Origin: a virus | Strand: one strand, 5' to 3' | IMG/VR virus record: IMGVR_UViG_3300048592_000543 | Coordinates: 1-50,392 of that record | Length of the DNA stretch: 50,392 nt | In this document: positions 33,289 to 41,914 of the stretch, one piece after another | Numbering within the stretch: the stretch's first letter is position 1 | Layout of the letters: every line of letters starts with the position of its first letter | Translations under genes and position numbers: made by a program | Notes under the pieces: model-generated | What the model was told of the DNA's origin: nothing | Database searches by the model: none | The model's input: the letters and a program-made list of their open reading frames with translations, nothing else

Positions 33289-33729
33289 CTATTTTTTTAG
33301 CTTTGGCGTTTTCATACTTGAGATTTTACCATCACCTACAATCATTTTAACCCTTGAAACAAATTGAATCTGCTTATATCTTGGAACAAACCAAGAAACC
33401 TGCTCTACCCACCAATCTGGTTGATCGTTGATACCGCCATGAGTCAAGAGGATATTACCTGTTTCTGATGCTACTATTAAGAGCTTAAAAATTGAAACGA
33501 CTTCGATGTCCCACCCAGCTTTTGCCGGACAAAATCCGTAAAGCTCCCCGCCTTGGCTAATTTGAATCGGCCAAAATGCACCATCTTTTTCGGTAAAATC
33601 TTCCCGATCTTCTTGGCAACGTCTTAATTTTTTTATGGAATCTTTGCAGTTTTGGCAATCGAAAGATCGGCCTTCGGCTTTTAATCTGGAATGATCAGCA
33701 AGTGATAGCTCTGCAAGCGCTATCAGCTT
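33289..33729 (-). CDS. Tail assembly chaperone frameshift extension (gpT-like)
   Basis: A frame of 146 residues from 33729 to a TAG at 33289-33291 has no start codon. It is reached from the upstream gene by a -1 slip on eight As. It begins KLIALAELSLADHSRLKAEG, contains a Cys cluster (FDCQNCKDSIKKLRRC, then GFCPAKAGWD) likely to bind metal, and ends near the tape measure. In lambda and many siphophages the G and GT proteins, made by this slip, chaperone the tape measure. The arrangement fits exactly. Confidence 0.85.
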   Translation of the reverse strand, partial: KLIALAELSLADHSRLKAEGRSFDCQNCKDSIKKLRRCQEDREDFTEKDGAFWPIQISQGGELYGFCPAKAGWDIEVVSIFKLLIVASETGNILLTHGGINDQPDWWVEQVSWFVPRYKQIQFVSRVKMIVGDGKISSMKTPKLKK

Positions 33730-34217
33730 TTTTTTAGATCGGCCTTACCCTTGTTTTGCATGACATTTTGCCGAGCAACAAAAAGATCTGAAACAATACC
33801 GGCAGCAATGAGCTTTGCGATAAAATCATCGGACGCGCCGTTATCCTCATTATGCTTCGAGAATTTGATTTTCTGGTCTTCTGGGATGTTGTCTGGATTC
33901 TTAACATCACAGAGAGCACATCTTACTTCCTCGGCCATAAATGACATTTGAAATTGCGCTTCTCCTTTTTCAAATCGCAATTGCTTGTTCTGTACTTTTT
34001 GCGCCATCTTATAAGGCAGAACCTTGCGCATTACAAATCGCGTTGGTTCATCGCCGTCAACGAATTTAAGTTTAGATTCATCAAGATCTTTTAGATAATC
34101 AGCATAAGTCTCATCGAATCCATTTTCATATGCGCTATCATCTTTGATAATAGCACCATCAATTTTTGCGATAACATCTATAAAACCATCTGAAATTTGA
34201 CTTAATGTAAGACCCAT
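33723..34217 (-). CDS. Tail assembly chaperone (gpG-like)
   Basis: 164 residues from the ATG at 34217, with GGAGG six bases upstream; the longer frame to 34229 is not needed. It is acidic in the middle and mixed alpha-helical (LTLSQISDGFIDVIAK at the start). It stands between tail tube and tape measure, as gpG does in lambda. It ends at TGA just after the slippery run of eight As, and about 146 further codons can be added by -1 frameshift. Confidence 0.8.
   Translation of the reverse strand: MGLTLSQISDGFIDVIAKIDGAIIKDDSAYENGFDETYADYLKDLDESKLKFVDGDEPTRFVMRKVLPYKMAQKVQNKQLRFEKGEAQFQMSFMAEEVRCALCDVKNPDNIPEDQKIKFSKHNEDNGASDDFIAKLIAAGIVSDLFVARQNVMQNKGKADLKKS
33729..33735 (-). other. Programmed -1 frameshift slippery site
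   Basis: On the minus strand the frame reads CTA AAA AAA AGC TGA. The heptamer A-AAA-AAA followed by G is a classical slippery sequence. Slipping one base back gives AAG CTG ATA GCG and opens the 146-codon downstream frame. The gpG stop (TGA at 33723-33725) lies six bases beyond. Confidence 0.9.
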
Positions 34218-34257
34218 AAAAACCTCCACAAAATGTTTCTGCTAGAATGCCATGAAC

Positions 34258-34289
34258 AAAAAAAATGCGCGACATATTTTATGCCGCGC
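34258..34289 (-). terminator. Strong intrinsic terminator after the tail tube gene
   Basis: GCGCGACATA (34267-34276) and TATGCCGCGC (34280-34289) make a 10-bp stem with one G-U wobble and a 3-base loop. On the minus strand it is followed by ATTTTTTTT. It likely limits read-through from the abundant tail tube transcript into the chaperone and tape measure genes. Confidence 0.9.
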
Positions 34290-34321
34290 TGAAGTAAATC
34301 ATGGAGTCTAACAATACGCCA

Positions 34322-35563
34322 TCAAGTAAAGTGTACGCTAATCTCATCAGCAGCGTCAAACGCCGTTTGATAAGCGTTTCCGGTGAAAGTCACCGGTACG
34401 CTACCAGTATCAGGAATTGCAATCGATGGAATTGAAAATTTAACATTTGGCAATCCAACTTTCAAATAGCGCTTTGTGTTATCGCCAAGCTCTAACGTGA
34501 GATCTTGACCATCAAAGTTTTGAACAGAATTGAAAATAGCCAAAAGATTTTCATCCATATTGCTTTCGAAAGTCACCTCGGCAGTCATCCTGTTTCCGGC
34601 AACATAAAACGGAGCCTTGAGAGAATCAGAACCATAGCAATAATTGACAAGCTCATGATCGTTTGTCAGATTGACGCCAACAGATCGAGCGCACAGCGTA
34701 CCGAAACCGGTTACCGCGAAAGATCCAACAAGACCGGTTTGCGGATTGTCGATAGCCGTTGGTGTTGCTGGCTCATAATAAACCAGGTAAAGTGGCGCAT
34801 TAAGACCAGAGCCATCAGCGTCCGCCAAAACAGCACCATCAAGAGTTACAACATCGCCGACAACCGACACGATTTTCCTCGGCGTACCATCCGGAGTATC
34901 CGCGCTGCGCGTAGTCCCGTTTGCCTCGATCAACATCACCATGCCGCCGATTGCCTTTTCGAACAGTTTCCCTTCACCAGCTTGCAGCGTTACGGTGTTC
35001 GCGCCATCGTTATCCGTTGTGCTTTTACCCATGCCGATATAGAGCGCATCTTTACAAGCTCCAGACCATTCACAAGTCGCTTCGCCATCGCCTGGGAAAG
35101 TCATGTTACAACCCTGGATAAACGAGCCGCGAGCTTGCCTTGCCCATTTGTCCGAGCATTCAACAAGCGTGAATGTGAAGTTTGGAACAGCAGCGGTATA
35201 TTTTGGACCGCTAGAAATGTCTTCAGCGCCTAACATTGATTTCCACAAATTGCGCACCGCTGGATCGATCTCAGTAACACCAGGCGCAACAACAGTGTCG
35301 TCGATGTTGAAATAAGTCGAGAAGCTAAACGATGCCTCTTTTTTCTTCTTTATAATGTTGTTGTGATGCCTACCACTGCGATGTGGCGAGCTTTCAATTG
35401 GCTGAGTATGTTCGATTGATCCGCCGCCAAGCGTAAAAAAGAAGTCCGTTCCAGCTGGAGCTATAAGCTCCCCCCTTGTCGTTTCTGGTTTTAGATACCA
35501 TCGCTGTTCAAGAGCAATAGACACATTACCAGAGCCATAAATGTCTGCATAATTTTTAGCCAT
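34322..35563 (-). CDS. Major tail tube protein
   Basis: 413 residues, long for a tail tube protein. It has a beta-rich N-terminal tube part (SIALEQRWYLKPETTRGEL) and a large Gly/Asp-rich insertion or extra domain in the middle (DNDGANTVTLQAGEGKL, ADADGSGLNA), ending VTFTGNAYQT. It lies between the connector and chaperone genes, has its own strong ribosome site (AGGAG) and a terminator, all consistent with the abundant tube subunit. The assignment is from order and expression features rather than motif. Confidence 0.7.
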   Translation of the reverse strand: MAKNYADIYGSGNVSIALEQRWYLKPETTRGELIAPAGTDFFFTLGGGSIEHTQPIESSPHRSGRHHNNIIKKKKEASFSFSTYFNIDDTVVAPGVTEIDPAVRNLWKSMLGAEDISSGPKYTAAVPNFTFTLVECSDKWARQARGSFIQGCNMTFPGDGEATCEWSGACKDALYIGMGKSTTDNDGANTVTLQAGEGKLFEKAIGGMVMLIEANGTTRSADTPDGTPRKIVSVVGDVVTLDGAVLADADGSGLNAPLYLVYYEPATPTAIDNPQTGLVGSFAVTGFGTLCARSVGVNLTNDHELVNYCYGSDSLKAPFYVAGNRMTAEVTFESNMDENLLAIFNSVQNFDGQDLTLELGDNTKRYLKVGLPNVKFSIPSIAIPDTGSVPVTFTGNAYQTAFDAADEISVHFT

Positions 35564-35629
35564 TTGACAATCTCCTACTTGTCAGATTAAAAAAATAACC
35601 CATTTTTCCTAAACGGTGTTGAGATTATC

Positions 35630-36067
35630 TTAGCATGGTCTAACAAGAGATTGGTAGTAGTCAACCTGTAAGTCGATTCTTGCGGTGTAGAGTGGTTGCA
35701 GAACGTGAAGATCTGTTGTTGATCCCAAAAGCCTCATGTGAATCACTTCTTCGATGCCGAGCTTAGGATCCGCAAAAAGAGCCTGTTCGGTTTCTTCGAT
35801 TAAATCCCAAAGATCTGTTTGTTTAGGAACATAATTTGTTTTTGGACCTATGACAATTTCAACGGTAAGATTCCAGGTTTTTTTTGCTCTTGTGCGCTCA
35901 TGAAGTGAATCATCACCCAAGTCGATTATTTGCGCTGCCGGCAATTCAAACTCTTGAAAATCGCTAGCAAGGAGCTTGATAGTCTCATGGCTTGCCCAAT
36001 TATAATCGCCCATCGCTTTCAGGATTGTGATTAATTTTTCAGCAATTTGAGATCTGATCGAAGACAT
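35630..36067 (-). CDS. Tail terminator / minor tail protein (gpU-like)
   Basis: 145 residues. Pattern of small tail-completion proteins: an N-terminal helix, IVIGPKTNYVP strands, a helix (DLWDLIEETEQALFADP) and a C-terminal strand (YTARIDLQVDYY). In siphophages such proteins cap the tail and join it to the head. It directly follows the gp10-like gene, the normal position. Confidence 0.65.
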   Translation of the reverse strand: MSSIRSQIAEKLITILKAMGDYNWASHETIKLLASDFQEFELPAAQIIDLGDDSLHERTRAKKTWNLTVEIVIGPKTNYVPKQTDLWDLIEETEQALFADPKLGIEEVIHMRLLGSTTDLHVLQPLYTARIDLQVDYYQSLVRPC

Positions 36068-36526
36068 CTATTTCCCCAAATATTCTCTAATAGTTTCAAT
36101 GATATACTTCTGAGAATCCTTCAGCGCTGGTCTAAGATACGGCCTTGGTCGCCAACGCCATTCAGACCCGCTTTTGATAATCACCCGCTTGCTTGCCCTT
36201 GGAGCCCGATCTTTCAAAGCAGCAAATATTGCCCTACGCTGCCTTTCCGTTACTTTGCCGCCGTATTCATTCATTGCAGCATATTTCACACCAAATGATC
36301 CGATGTAAACCCCCTGCGTATCGCCTTGGCGATAAAACTCCCACCGCAAAGAGTTGATCAATCTTCCAGTGTCAACCATTCTATGCCTACGCACATTGAT
36401 TTTGGCTTTTGCAATGATCATCATCGCAATTCTGAGCATTGCGTTTTTAATACTCGGAGAATCACCTGATACTTTTTCGGCGATGACATTCATGCGAGCA
36501 ATAACAAATGAGATATTGTTAGCCAT
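36068..36526 (-). CDS. HK97 gp10-like head-tail protein
   Basis: 152 residues. Contains MVDTGRLINSLRW (about 50-62) and YIGSFGVKYAAMNEYGG (about 73-89), then RPRPYLRPAL (about 127-136). These are the signature of the gp10-like/minor tail family that stabilises the head-tail joint. It has no gap from the next gene and overlaps the upstream connector gene by 8 bases. Confidence 0.85.
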   Translation of the reverse strand: MANNISFVIARMNVIAEKVSGDSPSIKNAMLRIAMMIIAKAKINVRRHRMVDTGRLINSLRWEFYRQGDTQGVYIGSFGVKYAAMNEYGGKVTERQRRAIFAALKDRAPRASKRVIIKSGSEWRWRPRPYLRPALKDSQKYIIETIREYLGK

Positions 36527-37127
36527 TTCGAACCGGCGCGTTTAGGTTTGGTATTTCCATGCGCTTGTAACGATTAATTGCATCTTTTACGACTTGCGGA
36601 GCTTGCTGTAAAATTGTTACCGACTCATCGCCCTTGCCTTTTGAGGTTCTTCCGATATCCTGGTTTTGCCGGATCATGTAATAGTATGTTGTCAGCCAAA
36701 GACATGCGTTTTCAAGGTCTGATGGAACAGAAGCATAACCAGCATTATAGACTATTTTGATGTTGTTAAACCCATTTGGAAATGTGCGCGATATCAGAAC
36801 AACAGAGTTTAAATCATCTGCAATTCTGTATTGATCAGAATCAAGCGTTGTTGCTGGATCTGTAAATAGTGCTGATTGATCGATTGCTAGTGATGTAATC
36901 GAATTGATCGGCCATTCTCTTAGAACAATAATATTTCCATTCCTGCCGTGCTGATACTCAGTAATTGCTTGCGCTTTTATTTTTCTGTTCGTATCGCTTT
37001 CGATTTCTTGCGATGCCGCATTGATGCAAAACTCGACAATAGAGTCCTGGGATGTCTCACCCACCGGAATTTTTAGATAAGTTTTAGCAAATGCTAAAGT
37101 CGTTAGCGCGTTAGCGTTTAATGCCAT
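36519..37127 (-). CDS. Head-tail connector (gp6-like)
   Basis: 202 residues. The first third (FAKTYLKIP, EFCINAASQEIESDTNR) is the typical helical start of gp6-like connector proteins that form a ring below the portal. A beta part (REWPINSITSLAI) follows. It overlaps the gp10-like gene. Position and motif agree. Confidence 0.8.
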   Translation of the reverse strand: MALNANALTTLAFAKTYLKIPVGETSQDSIVEFCINAASQEIESDTNRKIKAQAITEYQHGRNGNIIVLREWPINSITSLAIDQSALFTDPATTLDSDQYRIADDLNSVVLISRTFPNGFNNIKIVYNAGYASVPSDLENACLWLTTYYYMIRQNQDIGRTSKGKGDESVTILQQAPQVVKDAINRYKRMEIPNLNAPVRNG

Positions 37128-37383
37128 TATTTACCCCATCCTGAAACATCCCATTATCTATCTCTTTATTTGTTAGATAAAGAGCAAACCCTAGACCAAT
37201 TGCTGATGAATAACATACCAAATCAATAAAAAAACTCAATGACCATATATCGTATTCACCGCCAATAAGCTTGAAAAAAATGAATAAAAAAAGACTGACT
37301 ACCGCCATTGAATTTAGAAAAAAAATGCTATAGATAACAAAAGCCAAAAAGAAGAAAGTCATCATCTTGATCACTTTTGTCAT
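37111..37383 (-). CDS. Small membrane protein (possible holin)
   Basis: 90 residues with three likely transmembrane segments (about 9-23, 27-42 and 52-69). A holin that releases the amidase is possible, but head-module membrane proteins may have other roles. It overlaps the gp6-like gene by 17 bases and its start overlaps the next gene's stop by four. Confidence 0.5.
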   Translation of the reverse strand: MTKVIKMMTFFFLAFVIYSIFFLNSMAVVSLFLFIFFKLIGGEYDIWSLSFFIDLVCYSSAIGLGFALYLTNKEIDNGMFQDGVNNGIKR

Positions 37384-37637
37384 TTTGATCGCATTGCCTT
37401 GTTTTCATAATCCTTGGAGCATTTATCTTCTTGTGGTTTTTCAGTCGGCTTTGTTCCATCTACCACTTCAAAAAATCCAGGATATCTTGAAAGAATATCA
37501 TAGGCTAATTGATCGTCAAAACGAACAACTTCACCAACGCGAACCTTCCTCGTTTCTTTTTTCCCCTCAACAATGTATTGAATAATGAGAGGCTCCTGTG
37601 ATTTGTGTGACGGCCCTTTTTTTAGAACTAGATCCAT
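37380..37637 (-). CDS. Small head protein, hypothetical
   Basis: 85 residues from the ATG at 37637, with GGAG nine bases upstream. A beta-rich fold (EPLIIQYIVEG, VRVGEVVRFDD) ends with YPGFFEVVD, a pattern seen in small phage head-associated proteins. Its C-terminus is Lys-rich. No named family. It lies in the head-tail joining region. Confidence 0.55.
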   Translation of the reverse strand: MDLVLKKGPSHKSQEPLIIQYIVEGKKETRKVRVGEVVRFDDQLAYDILSRYPGFFEVVDGTKPTEKPQEDKCSKDYENKAMRSK

Positions 37638-38191
37638 TTTCTTAGTCTCCATTGTTTTTTCAATCTTGCTATATAAAGTTTGAGAAAACCGATTTTAGAA
37701 ATAATCTCGATCCTCTCTGAATGAACGCCGATCATACCAGATAAATTGCTTACAACACCATCATAAATTATGATTGGTTTTGCTGGACTATAGTATTTTT
37801 TCAGATTCTCATTGCTCGACTCATATGCATAAATATAATGGGTAGCGCAATCGAGAAGAACAACAAAAAGCCATGCCGTGACAAGAAAAAACCCAAGCTT
37901 TCTATCTGTGATAAAATAGCCGTTCATCTCTGAAATCCATTTGTAGCGATCAATCATTGCGATTGCTTCAATTCCCTTTTGCGTTTTCGGAATCTGTCTT
38001 ATTGATCGTGCGTTTTTCTTTTTGGCAATGATAAAACCGCCAACAGCCTTTTTTCTTTTATAAATCAAAAATGACTTTCCAGTCAGTATATAATCAATTG
38101 GGAATTTAACACCAGATAATTTATAAAACGCCTCTTGATAGTCAAGAGCCTGTGTTAGTTTTCGCGCTCGCTTAATTGAGATTTGTAACAT
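37628..38191 (-). CDS. Hypothetical protein, acyltransferase-like features
   Basis: 187 residues with a basic N-terminus, a hydrophobic stretch (FFLVTAWLFVVLLDCATHY, about 101-120) and a conserved-looking segment (IYAYESSNENLKKYYSP, then PIIIYDGVV). The arrangement is reminiscent of small phage GNAT-like proteins but I cannot assign it. It overlaps the preceding gene by 37 bases. Confidence 0.5.
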   Translation of the reverse strand: MLQISIKRARKLTQALDYQEAFYKLSGVKFPIDYILTGKSFLIYKRKKAVGGFIIAKKKNARSIRQIPKTQKGIEAIAMIDRYKWISEMNGYFITDRKLGFFLVTAWLFVVLLDCATHYIYAYESSNENLKKYYSPAKPIIIYDGVVSNLSGMIGVHSERIEIISKIGFLKLYIARLKKQWRLRKWI

Positions 38192-38658
38192 AAATGTTGC
38201 ATCTCCGGCGTTATTGCATCATCAAAATATGGATAAATGTTCAATTCATATTTTAACAAAATTTCAGCAATAGGATCTGCAATATTTGTGCAAAGGAATG
38301 TTGTTTTTGAATAATAGGGGTTTTTCTTTGGCGGATAAAGACCGATGAATCTATAAATAATTCCTTTACATATCAACCAAAACCATGCTGCAAAATTGTA
38401 TTTAGAACCGCACATATCAAAGAGAATTTCGCAGCATGTTTTTTCGTCATCGTCAGACATATCAATATAGATCGAATAAACCTCTTTGTTTATCGTATTA
38501 AACCGCTTAATTGTTTGGCATTTAAAGCCCGATGTTGAGCAATCAAAAGCAATATCTTTTTTTGGAAATAGCAAACCGACATGAGATATTTTTTCCTTGC
38601 CCAAATACTTTTGAAGCTTAGAAAGAAATTTATCATTTGTTGTATATGAAAACTTCAC
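38155..38658 (-). CDS. Circularly permuted NlpC/P60-like protein
   Basis: 167 residues. The N-terminal KISHVGLLFP (about 23-32, His) and C-terminal TTFLCTNIADP (about 119-129, Cys) have the order of permuted NlpC/P60 (YiiX/LRAT-like) hydrolases, with the usual FDCSTSG strand between. Such domains hydrolyse peptidoglycan peptides or acyl bonds. In a phage it may help cell-wall penetration or modify the host. It overlaps the next gene by 4 bases and the previous by 37. Confidence 0.6.
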   Translation of the reverse strand: MKFSYTTNDKFLSKLQKYLGKEKISHVGLLFPKKDIAFDCSTSGFKCQTIKRFNTINKEVYSIYIDMSDDDEKTCCEILFDMCGSKYNFAAWFWLICKGIIYRFIGLYPPKKNPYYSKTTFLCTNIADPIAEILLKYELNIYPYFDDAITPEMQHLCYKSQLSEREN

Positions 38659-39449
38659 TCTTTGTAATGCTCCAAAAAGATCTGGACACCAAAACGATTA
38701 GCATCTGTCACAACATCATGCCTTATCCTAAAGCAAATTGGAATATATGCCGGAAGTGGATCATCATTAGCAGTTCTTGAATCGATCAAAAAAACGTGTC
38801 CATTTGGGAAAAAGCGCAAATTAAGACCGCCTTGAACATACGGAACAAGCCCCATTCCAATGGCAGATAAATCAACGAAGCACCATAAATATGCCGACCA
38901 ACTTGGTGGATCCAATATCTGAACACTTGCGCCAATGCATTTGCGATCATATATCGGTGTCCATATGCAATCAGTCATATAGCAATCAGTATCAAGTCTA
39001 TCTTGAAAATCTTCATCACTTTCACTTTGACCTTGTGTAAGCTCATCACCATCAACATCATAAAATTTTAGTGTCGCATCTCCATAATCATCAGCACTAG
39101 CAACAGAACCAGCACCAGTTTCTTTTCGGTTATAAAGTGATTTATGCTTGCCCACAAAAAAATCAAAGCCCCTTGGCTCATAATGCCAAGCCTCTCCTAC
39201 AATTTGATTTTTTGTTAGTGGTAGTCCGATAGAGTCCTTTGGCTGTAGTTTTTTGTTTGAATCTGATTTGTAGTTATCTTCGAAGTCGTCAAGATCCGTT
39301 GTGTCTGAGGGATTTTTGTCAAGCATACATTCAACACAAAAATCACCATCAAAAGCTTTTAAATAATAAAATTCATTCGTCTCTATATATTGAATATTTA
39401 GGCTTCTATCGTCAACAAATCCTTTAAATGCAATCCAATTTGTTTCCAC
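38655..39449 (-). CDS. Virion protein, hypothetical
   Basis: 264 residues. The N-terminus (IQYIETNEFYYLKAFDGDFC) and DFEDNYKSDSN resemble the opening of structural proteins in aquatic phages. An acidic central loop and a C-terminal domain ending RFGVQIFLEHYKE follow. No known domain. It belongs to the group of unassigned head or decoration genes between the connectors and the capsid. Confidence 0.5.
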   Translation of the reverse strand: METNWIAFKGFVDDRSLNIQYIETNEFYYLKAFDGDFCVECMLDKNPSDTTDLDDFEDNYKSDSNKKLQPKDSIGLPLTKNQIVGEAWHYEPRGFDFFVGKHKSLYNRKETGAGSVASADDYGDATLKFYDVDGDELTQGQSESDEDFQDRLDTDCYMTDCIWTPIYDRKCIGASVQILDPPSWSAYLWCFVDLSAIGMGLVPYVQGGLNLRFFPNGHVFLIDSRTANDDPLPAYIPICFRIRHDVVTDANRFGVQIFLEHYKE

Positions 39450-39451
39450 TT

Positions 39452-40051
39452 TTATGTCTCCAAAATGCTTACAAGACCGGCTCTAAAATTTCCATTCGAT
39501 GTTGATTTTCTAGCATATATTTTAATCGATGAATCGAATTTCATAAATGATCCGTGAGGAGATTCCCACCTTAAACCATTTGTTTCTGTAATTGAAAATC
39601 CAAGGTGGGGAGTCATTGAGTCAGCACCTACAACCTTGTAATCATAAAGAGATGTTCCCCACAAATCGTTTGTTGATATTCCTGTTGATCCCATAAAAAT
39701 AGAATTACCATCATTTTCCATCTTAATAAGCCAATTCGTATTCATTGATTCAAGCATCAAAAAAAATCCCAACAAATACCCAGATCCCTGGTATTCAAAA
39801 AGCTTTACAAATGATGTTTGAATATTCGTTCCCCTGGCAACACCACCATTTGTATCATTCATATCAAGATAGATTAGACGTTTATCAATAACTGGACGAT
39901 CATCAGAATTACCGCCTGATATATTTGCTTTGACGTGTAATCTTTCTATAGATCCATCTGTCTCGCTTGTGATCTTTGCGCCAATCGGCCAACCATTAGC
40001 CTCATCTCCCTTATATCCCTTGATAAAACTATCATCTCTATCCCATCCCAT
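39452..40051 (-). CDS. Virion protein, hypothetical
   Basis: 199 residues, beta-rich and Gly/Asn-rich (GWDRDDSFIKGYKGDEANGW at the start). AGAGG precedes the ATG, and the stop of the upstream small gene lies next to it. Likely a structural or decoration protein, by position. No family recognised. Confidence 0.5.
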   Translation of the reverse strand: MGWDRDDSFIKGYKGDEANGWPIGAKITSETDGSIERLHVKANISGGNSDDRPVIDKRLIYLDMNDTNGGVARGTNIQTSFVKLFEYQGSGYLLGFFLMLESMNTNWLIKMENDGNSIFMGSTGISTNDLWGTSLYDYKVVGADSMTPHLGFSITETNGLRWESPHGSFMKFDSSIKIYARKSTSNGNFRAGLVSILET

Positions 40052-40052
40052 A

Positions 40053-40268
40053 TCAGACCTCTGTGATTTTGCCGTCTTTGTCGATAACTTTTTTTAGCTC
40101 TAAAATATTTGCATCCATTTTCTTTATCACGCCTGTTATTTGCGTATAAAGCCTTGTATATGTGAAAGCTTCTTTTGTTGTCATGTTCGGAAGTGTTGCG
40201 TGAGTATAGATAAAATTAACAAAATCAGAAACAGATTTAACATCTGACTCGGTAAACGTCATTGACAT
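40053..40268 (-). CDS. Small virion-associated protein
   Basis: 71 residues, helical, with a C-terminal charged coil (ELKKVIDKDGKITEV). GGGGG lies upstream. It is separated from the gene at 40341 by a terminator and begins the block 38655-40268. No family recognised. Confidence 0.55.
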   Translation of the reverse strand: MSMTFTESDVKSVSDFVNFIYTHATLPNMTTKEAFTYTRLYTQITGVIKKMDANILELKKVIDKDGKITEV

Positions 40269-40277
40269 AAGACCCCC

Positions 40278-40315
40278 AAAATAAAAATCCCATGCCGATG
40301 ATAGACCGACATGGG
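40278..40315 (-). terminator. Intrinsic terminator
   Basis: CCCATGCCG (40289-40297) and CGACATGGG (40307-40315) form a 9-bp stem with one G-U wobble. The minus-strand transcript continues ATTTTTATTTT. It ends the unit for the virion protein at 40341-41021, but read-through to 40268 must occur or an internal promoter exists. Confidence 0.82.
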
Positions 40316-40340
40316 CATTTTCTCAAGAGCCAAAGAGTGA

Positions 40341-41021
40341 TTAGCTTAGTTCCATCACGCGTAGATCTTCACTGCTCGCGCCTGTGCGGCCAATAATCTG
40401 AGGAGCAACGCTTGCGCCAACACGCGCAACATGTTGCATTCCTGGATGCAATGGAAAACCGTTTGCCGTTGTTACGCCGGTTTTTCCCCAATAGAGCGAT
40501 TTGTTGCCTTCGTTTGCGAGCCATAGCCATTTGCGATCTGCTAATGCAGATGTTACTAAGTTAACAGCCGTGGTCGAAACAGCGGTTGCGGTGTTTTCTA
40601 TTGCTGTATCTGCCAAATCATCATCAATATCGATGTCACCAGGATTGATTACATTAACATCTAAACCATGATCGCTACCTACCGTTGTGCCTGTATAAAG
40701 CGTTGTGCCATCGCCTAAAGCAACAGAATCAGAAACGTGCGTTAGATCCCTGATATCTAAATCATCAGCGCTTACAACAACATCGTTTTGAACGCTAACC
40801 GCCAAGCTCTGCACACCGCTTTCATCCGTTGAATCGATAGCAACGCCATTGCCATCGAAAAGGCCAGCAGCGACTTGCAACCACTCACTAGAATCAATCG
40901 TCTTGGATCCGATCAAATCACCATCAGTTCCAGCGCGAACAAATGCGCCTACACTTGAGCTTGATGCTAATGTATCAGCATCTGTAGGATCGAAAACTAA
41001 TCTTTGTGTTACGCTTGCCAT
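40341..41021 (-). CDS. Beta-rich virion protein (decoration or adhesin-like)
   Basis: 226 residues, Ala/Asp/Ser/Thr/Val-rich, low in Lys. The C-terminal part (RKWLWLANEGNKSLYWGKTGVTTANGF-type pattern, about 165-190) is seen in phage surface proteins and ends with PLHPGMQHVARV. AGGGGG precedes the ATG and a terminator follows, so it is probably made in large amount. A capsid decoration or fibre role is likely. Confidence 0.55.
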   Translation of the reverse strand: MASVTQRLVFDPTDADTLASSSSVGAFVRAGTDGDLIGSKTIDSSEWLQVAAGLFDGNGVAIDSTDESGVQSLAVSVQNDVVVSADDLDIRDLTHVSDSVALGDGTTLYTGTTVGSDHGLDVNVINPGDIDIDDDLADTAIENTATAVSTTAVNLVTSALADRKWLWLANEGNKSLYWGKTGVTTANGFPLHPGMQHVARVGASVAPQIIGRTGASSEDLRVMELS

Positions 41022-41037
41022 GAGATCCCCCTATTTT

Positions 41038-41838
41038 TTATGACCATGACATTAGTTCTAGTCTTTGATTTGCCTTGATCGCTTGAAAATAAATTCTGGT
41101 GTTTGCTCTTTCAATGTTCTTTTTTTCAAAGATTTGACCTGGATACAAACTCCAATATTTAGTTCCGCTCTCACCAACATTATACGATAATCTGATCAAA
41201 ACCGTACCTGTATTTTGGATGATAAATTCTTTTGTGTTAGTTGGAAAATCGTAAAAATATTCGGTGTTGGCTAATAAAATAGTATAATTGTCAATGTTTG
41301 GTGTTACGCTAGGCGATAGTGTGCCGCCTGAAACAATAACCTCTAATTTCCCATTATCGCCGCGCAAAAAATAGTACTTGTTTTCAGCTTCATCATAAAC
41401 CGCAATAGCACTACCGGCGTCTGTTGTCAAAAGCGCTTCTTGTCCCTCTCGAAACGGAGCCTCTTGCGGAAATGACGATACTGCCGTGATATACACGCCG
41501 AACGTAGCATTTCCGCCCGTTATTGAGATCTCTAAAAATGCTTTGTTGTGTATTCCCGAAACAAGCCTACGGTCTGATGTATCTGATGTTGATATGAGTT
41601 TGTGCGCTGCTATATAAATTTTTTCGCCTGGCATTGATCCAGAACCAGGACCAATATCATACCATCTGCACAATATTTCAGCACCTGGATCAATTTCCTT
41701 TACCCAAAGCGTTGATAAAATACTGTTAGAGTATGTTGCGCTCTTGATGAGATAATCACCGGCCGGAAATGAAGAAACCGGAACTAGCGCAATTGTATCA
41801 TATATTCCAAGCCTGATTATTCCAGCTGCACTATTCAT
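41038..41838 (-). CDS. Virion protein, hypothetical
   Basis: 266 residues from the ATG at 41838 (GGGG upstream; longer frame to 41871). Beta-rich: N-terminal sandwich (IYDTIALVPVSSFPAGDYL) and C-terminal domain (TKEFIIQNTGTVLIRLSYNV). The C-terminal pattern resembles that of the next virion gene. It may form a capsid accessory or spike. It follows the capsid gene after a terminator. Confidence 0.5.
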   Translation of the reverse strand: MNSAAGIIRLGIYDTIALVPVSSFPAGDYLIKSATYSNSILSTLWVKEIDPGAEILCRWYDIGPGSGSMPGEKIYIAAHKLISTSDTSDRRLVSGIHNKAFLEISITGGNATFGVYITAVSSFPQEAPFREGQEALLTTDAGSAIAVYDEAENKYYFLRGDNGKLEVIVSGGTLSPSVTPNIDNYTILLANTEYFYDFPTNTKEFIIQNTGTVLIRLSYNVGESGTKYWSLYPGQIFEKKNIERANTRIYFQAIKANQRLELMSWS

Positions 41839-41854
41839 CTTTGACCCCAAATGT

Positions 41855-41888
41855 AAAAAAACGACTATCACTCATATAGCAATAGTCG
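41855..41888 (-). terminator. Intrinsic terminator after the major capsid gene
   Basis: CGACTAT (41862-41868) and ATAGTCG (41882-41888) form a perfect 7-bp stem with a 13-base loop, followed on the minus strand by seven Ts. It would set the high capsid transcript level relative to genes beyond it. Confidence 0.82.
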
Positions 41889-41914
41889 CTCTTTTAAACC
41901 ACCAATCCTTGCGC

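Noticed and set aside
34505-35233. A 242-codon plus-strand frame opposite the tail tube gene
   Set aside because: It is a shadow of the well-supported minus-strand tail gene, has biased composition and no promoter or ribosome site.
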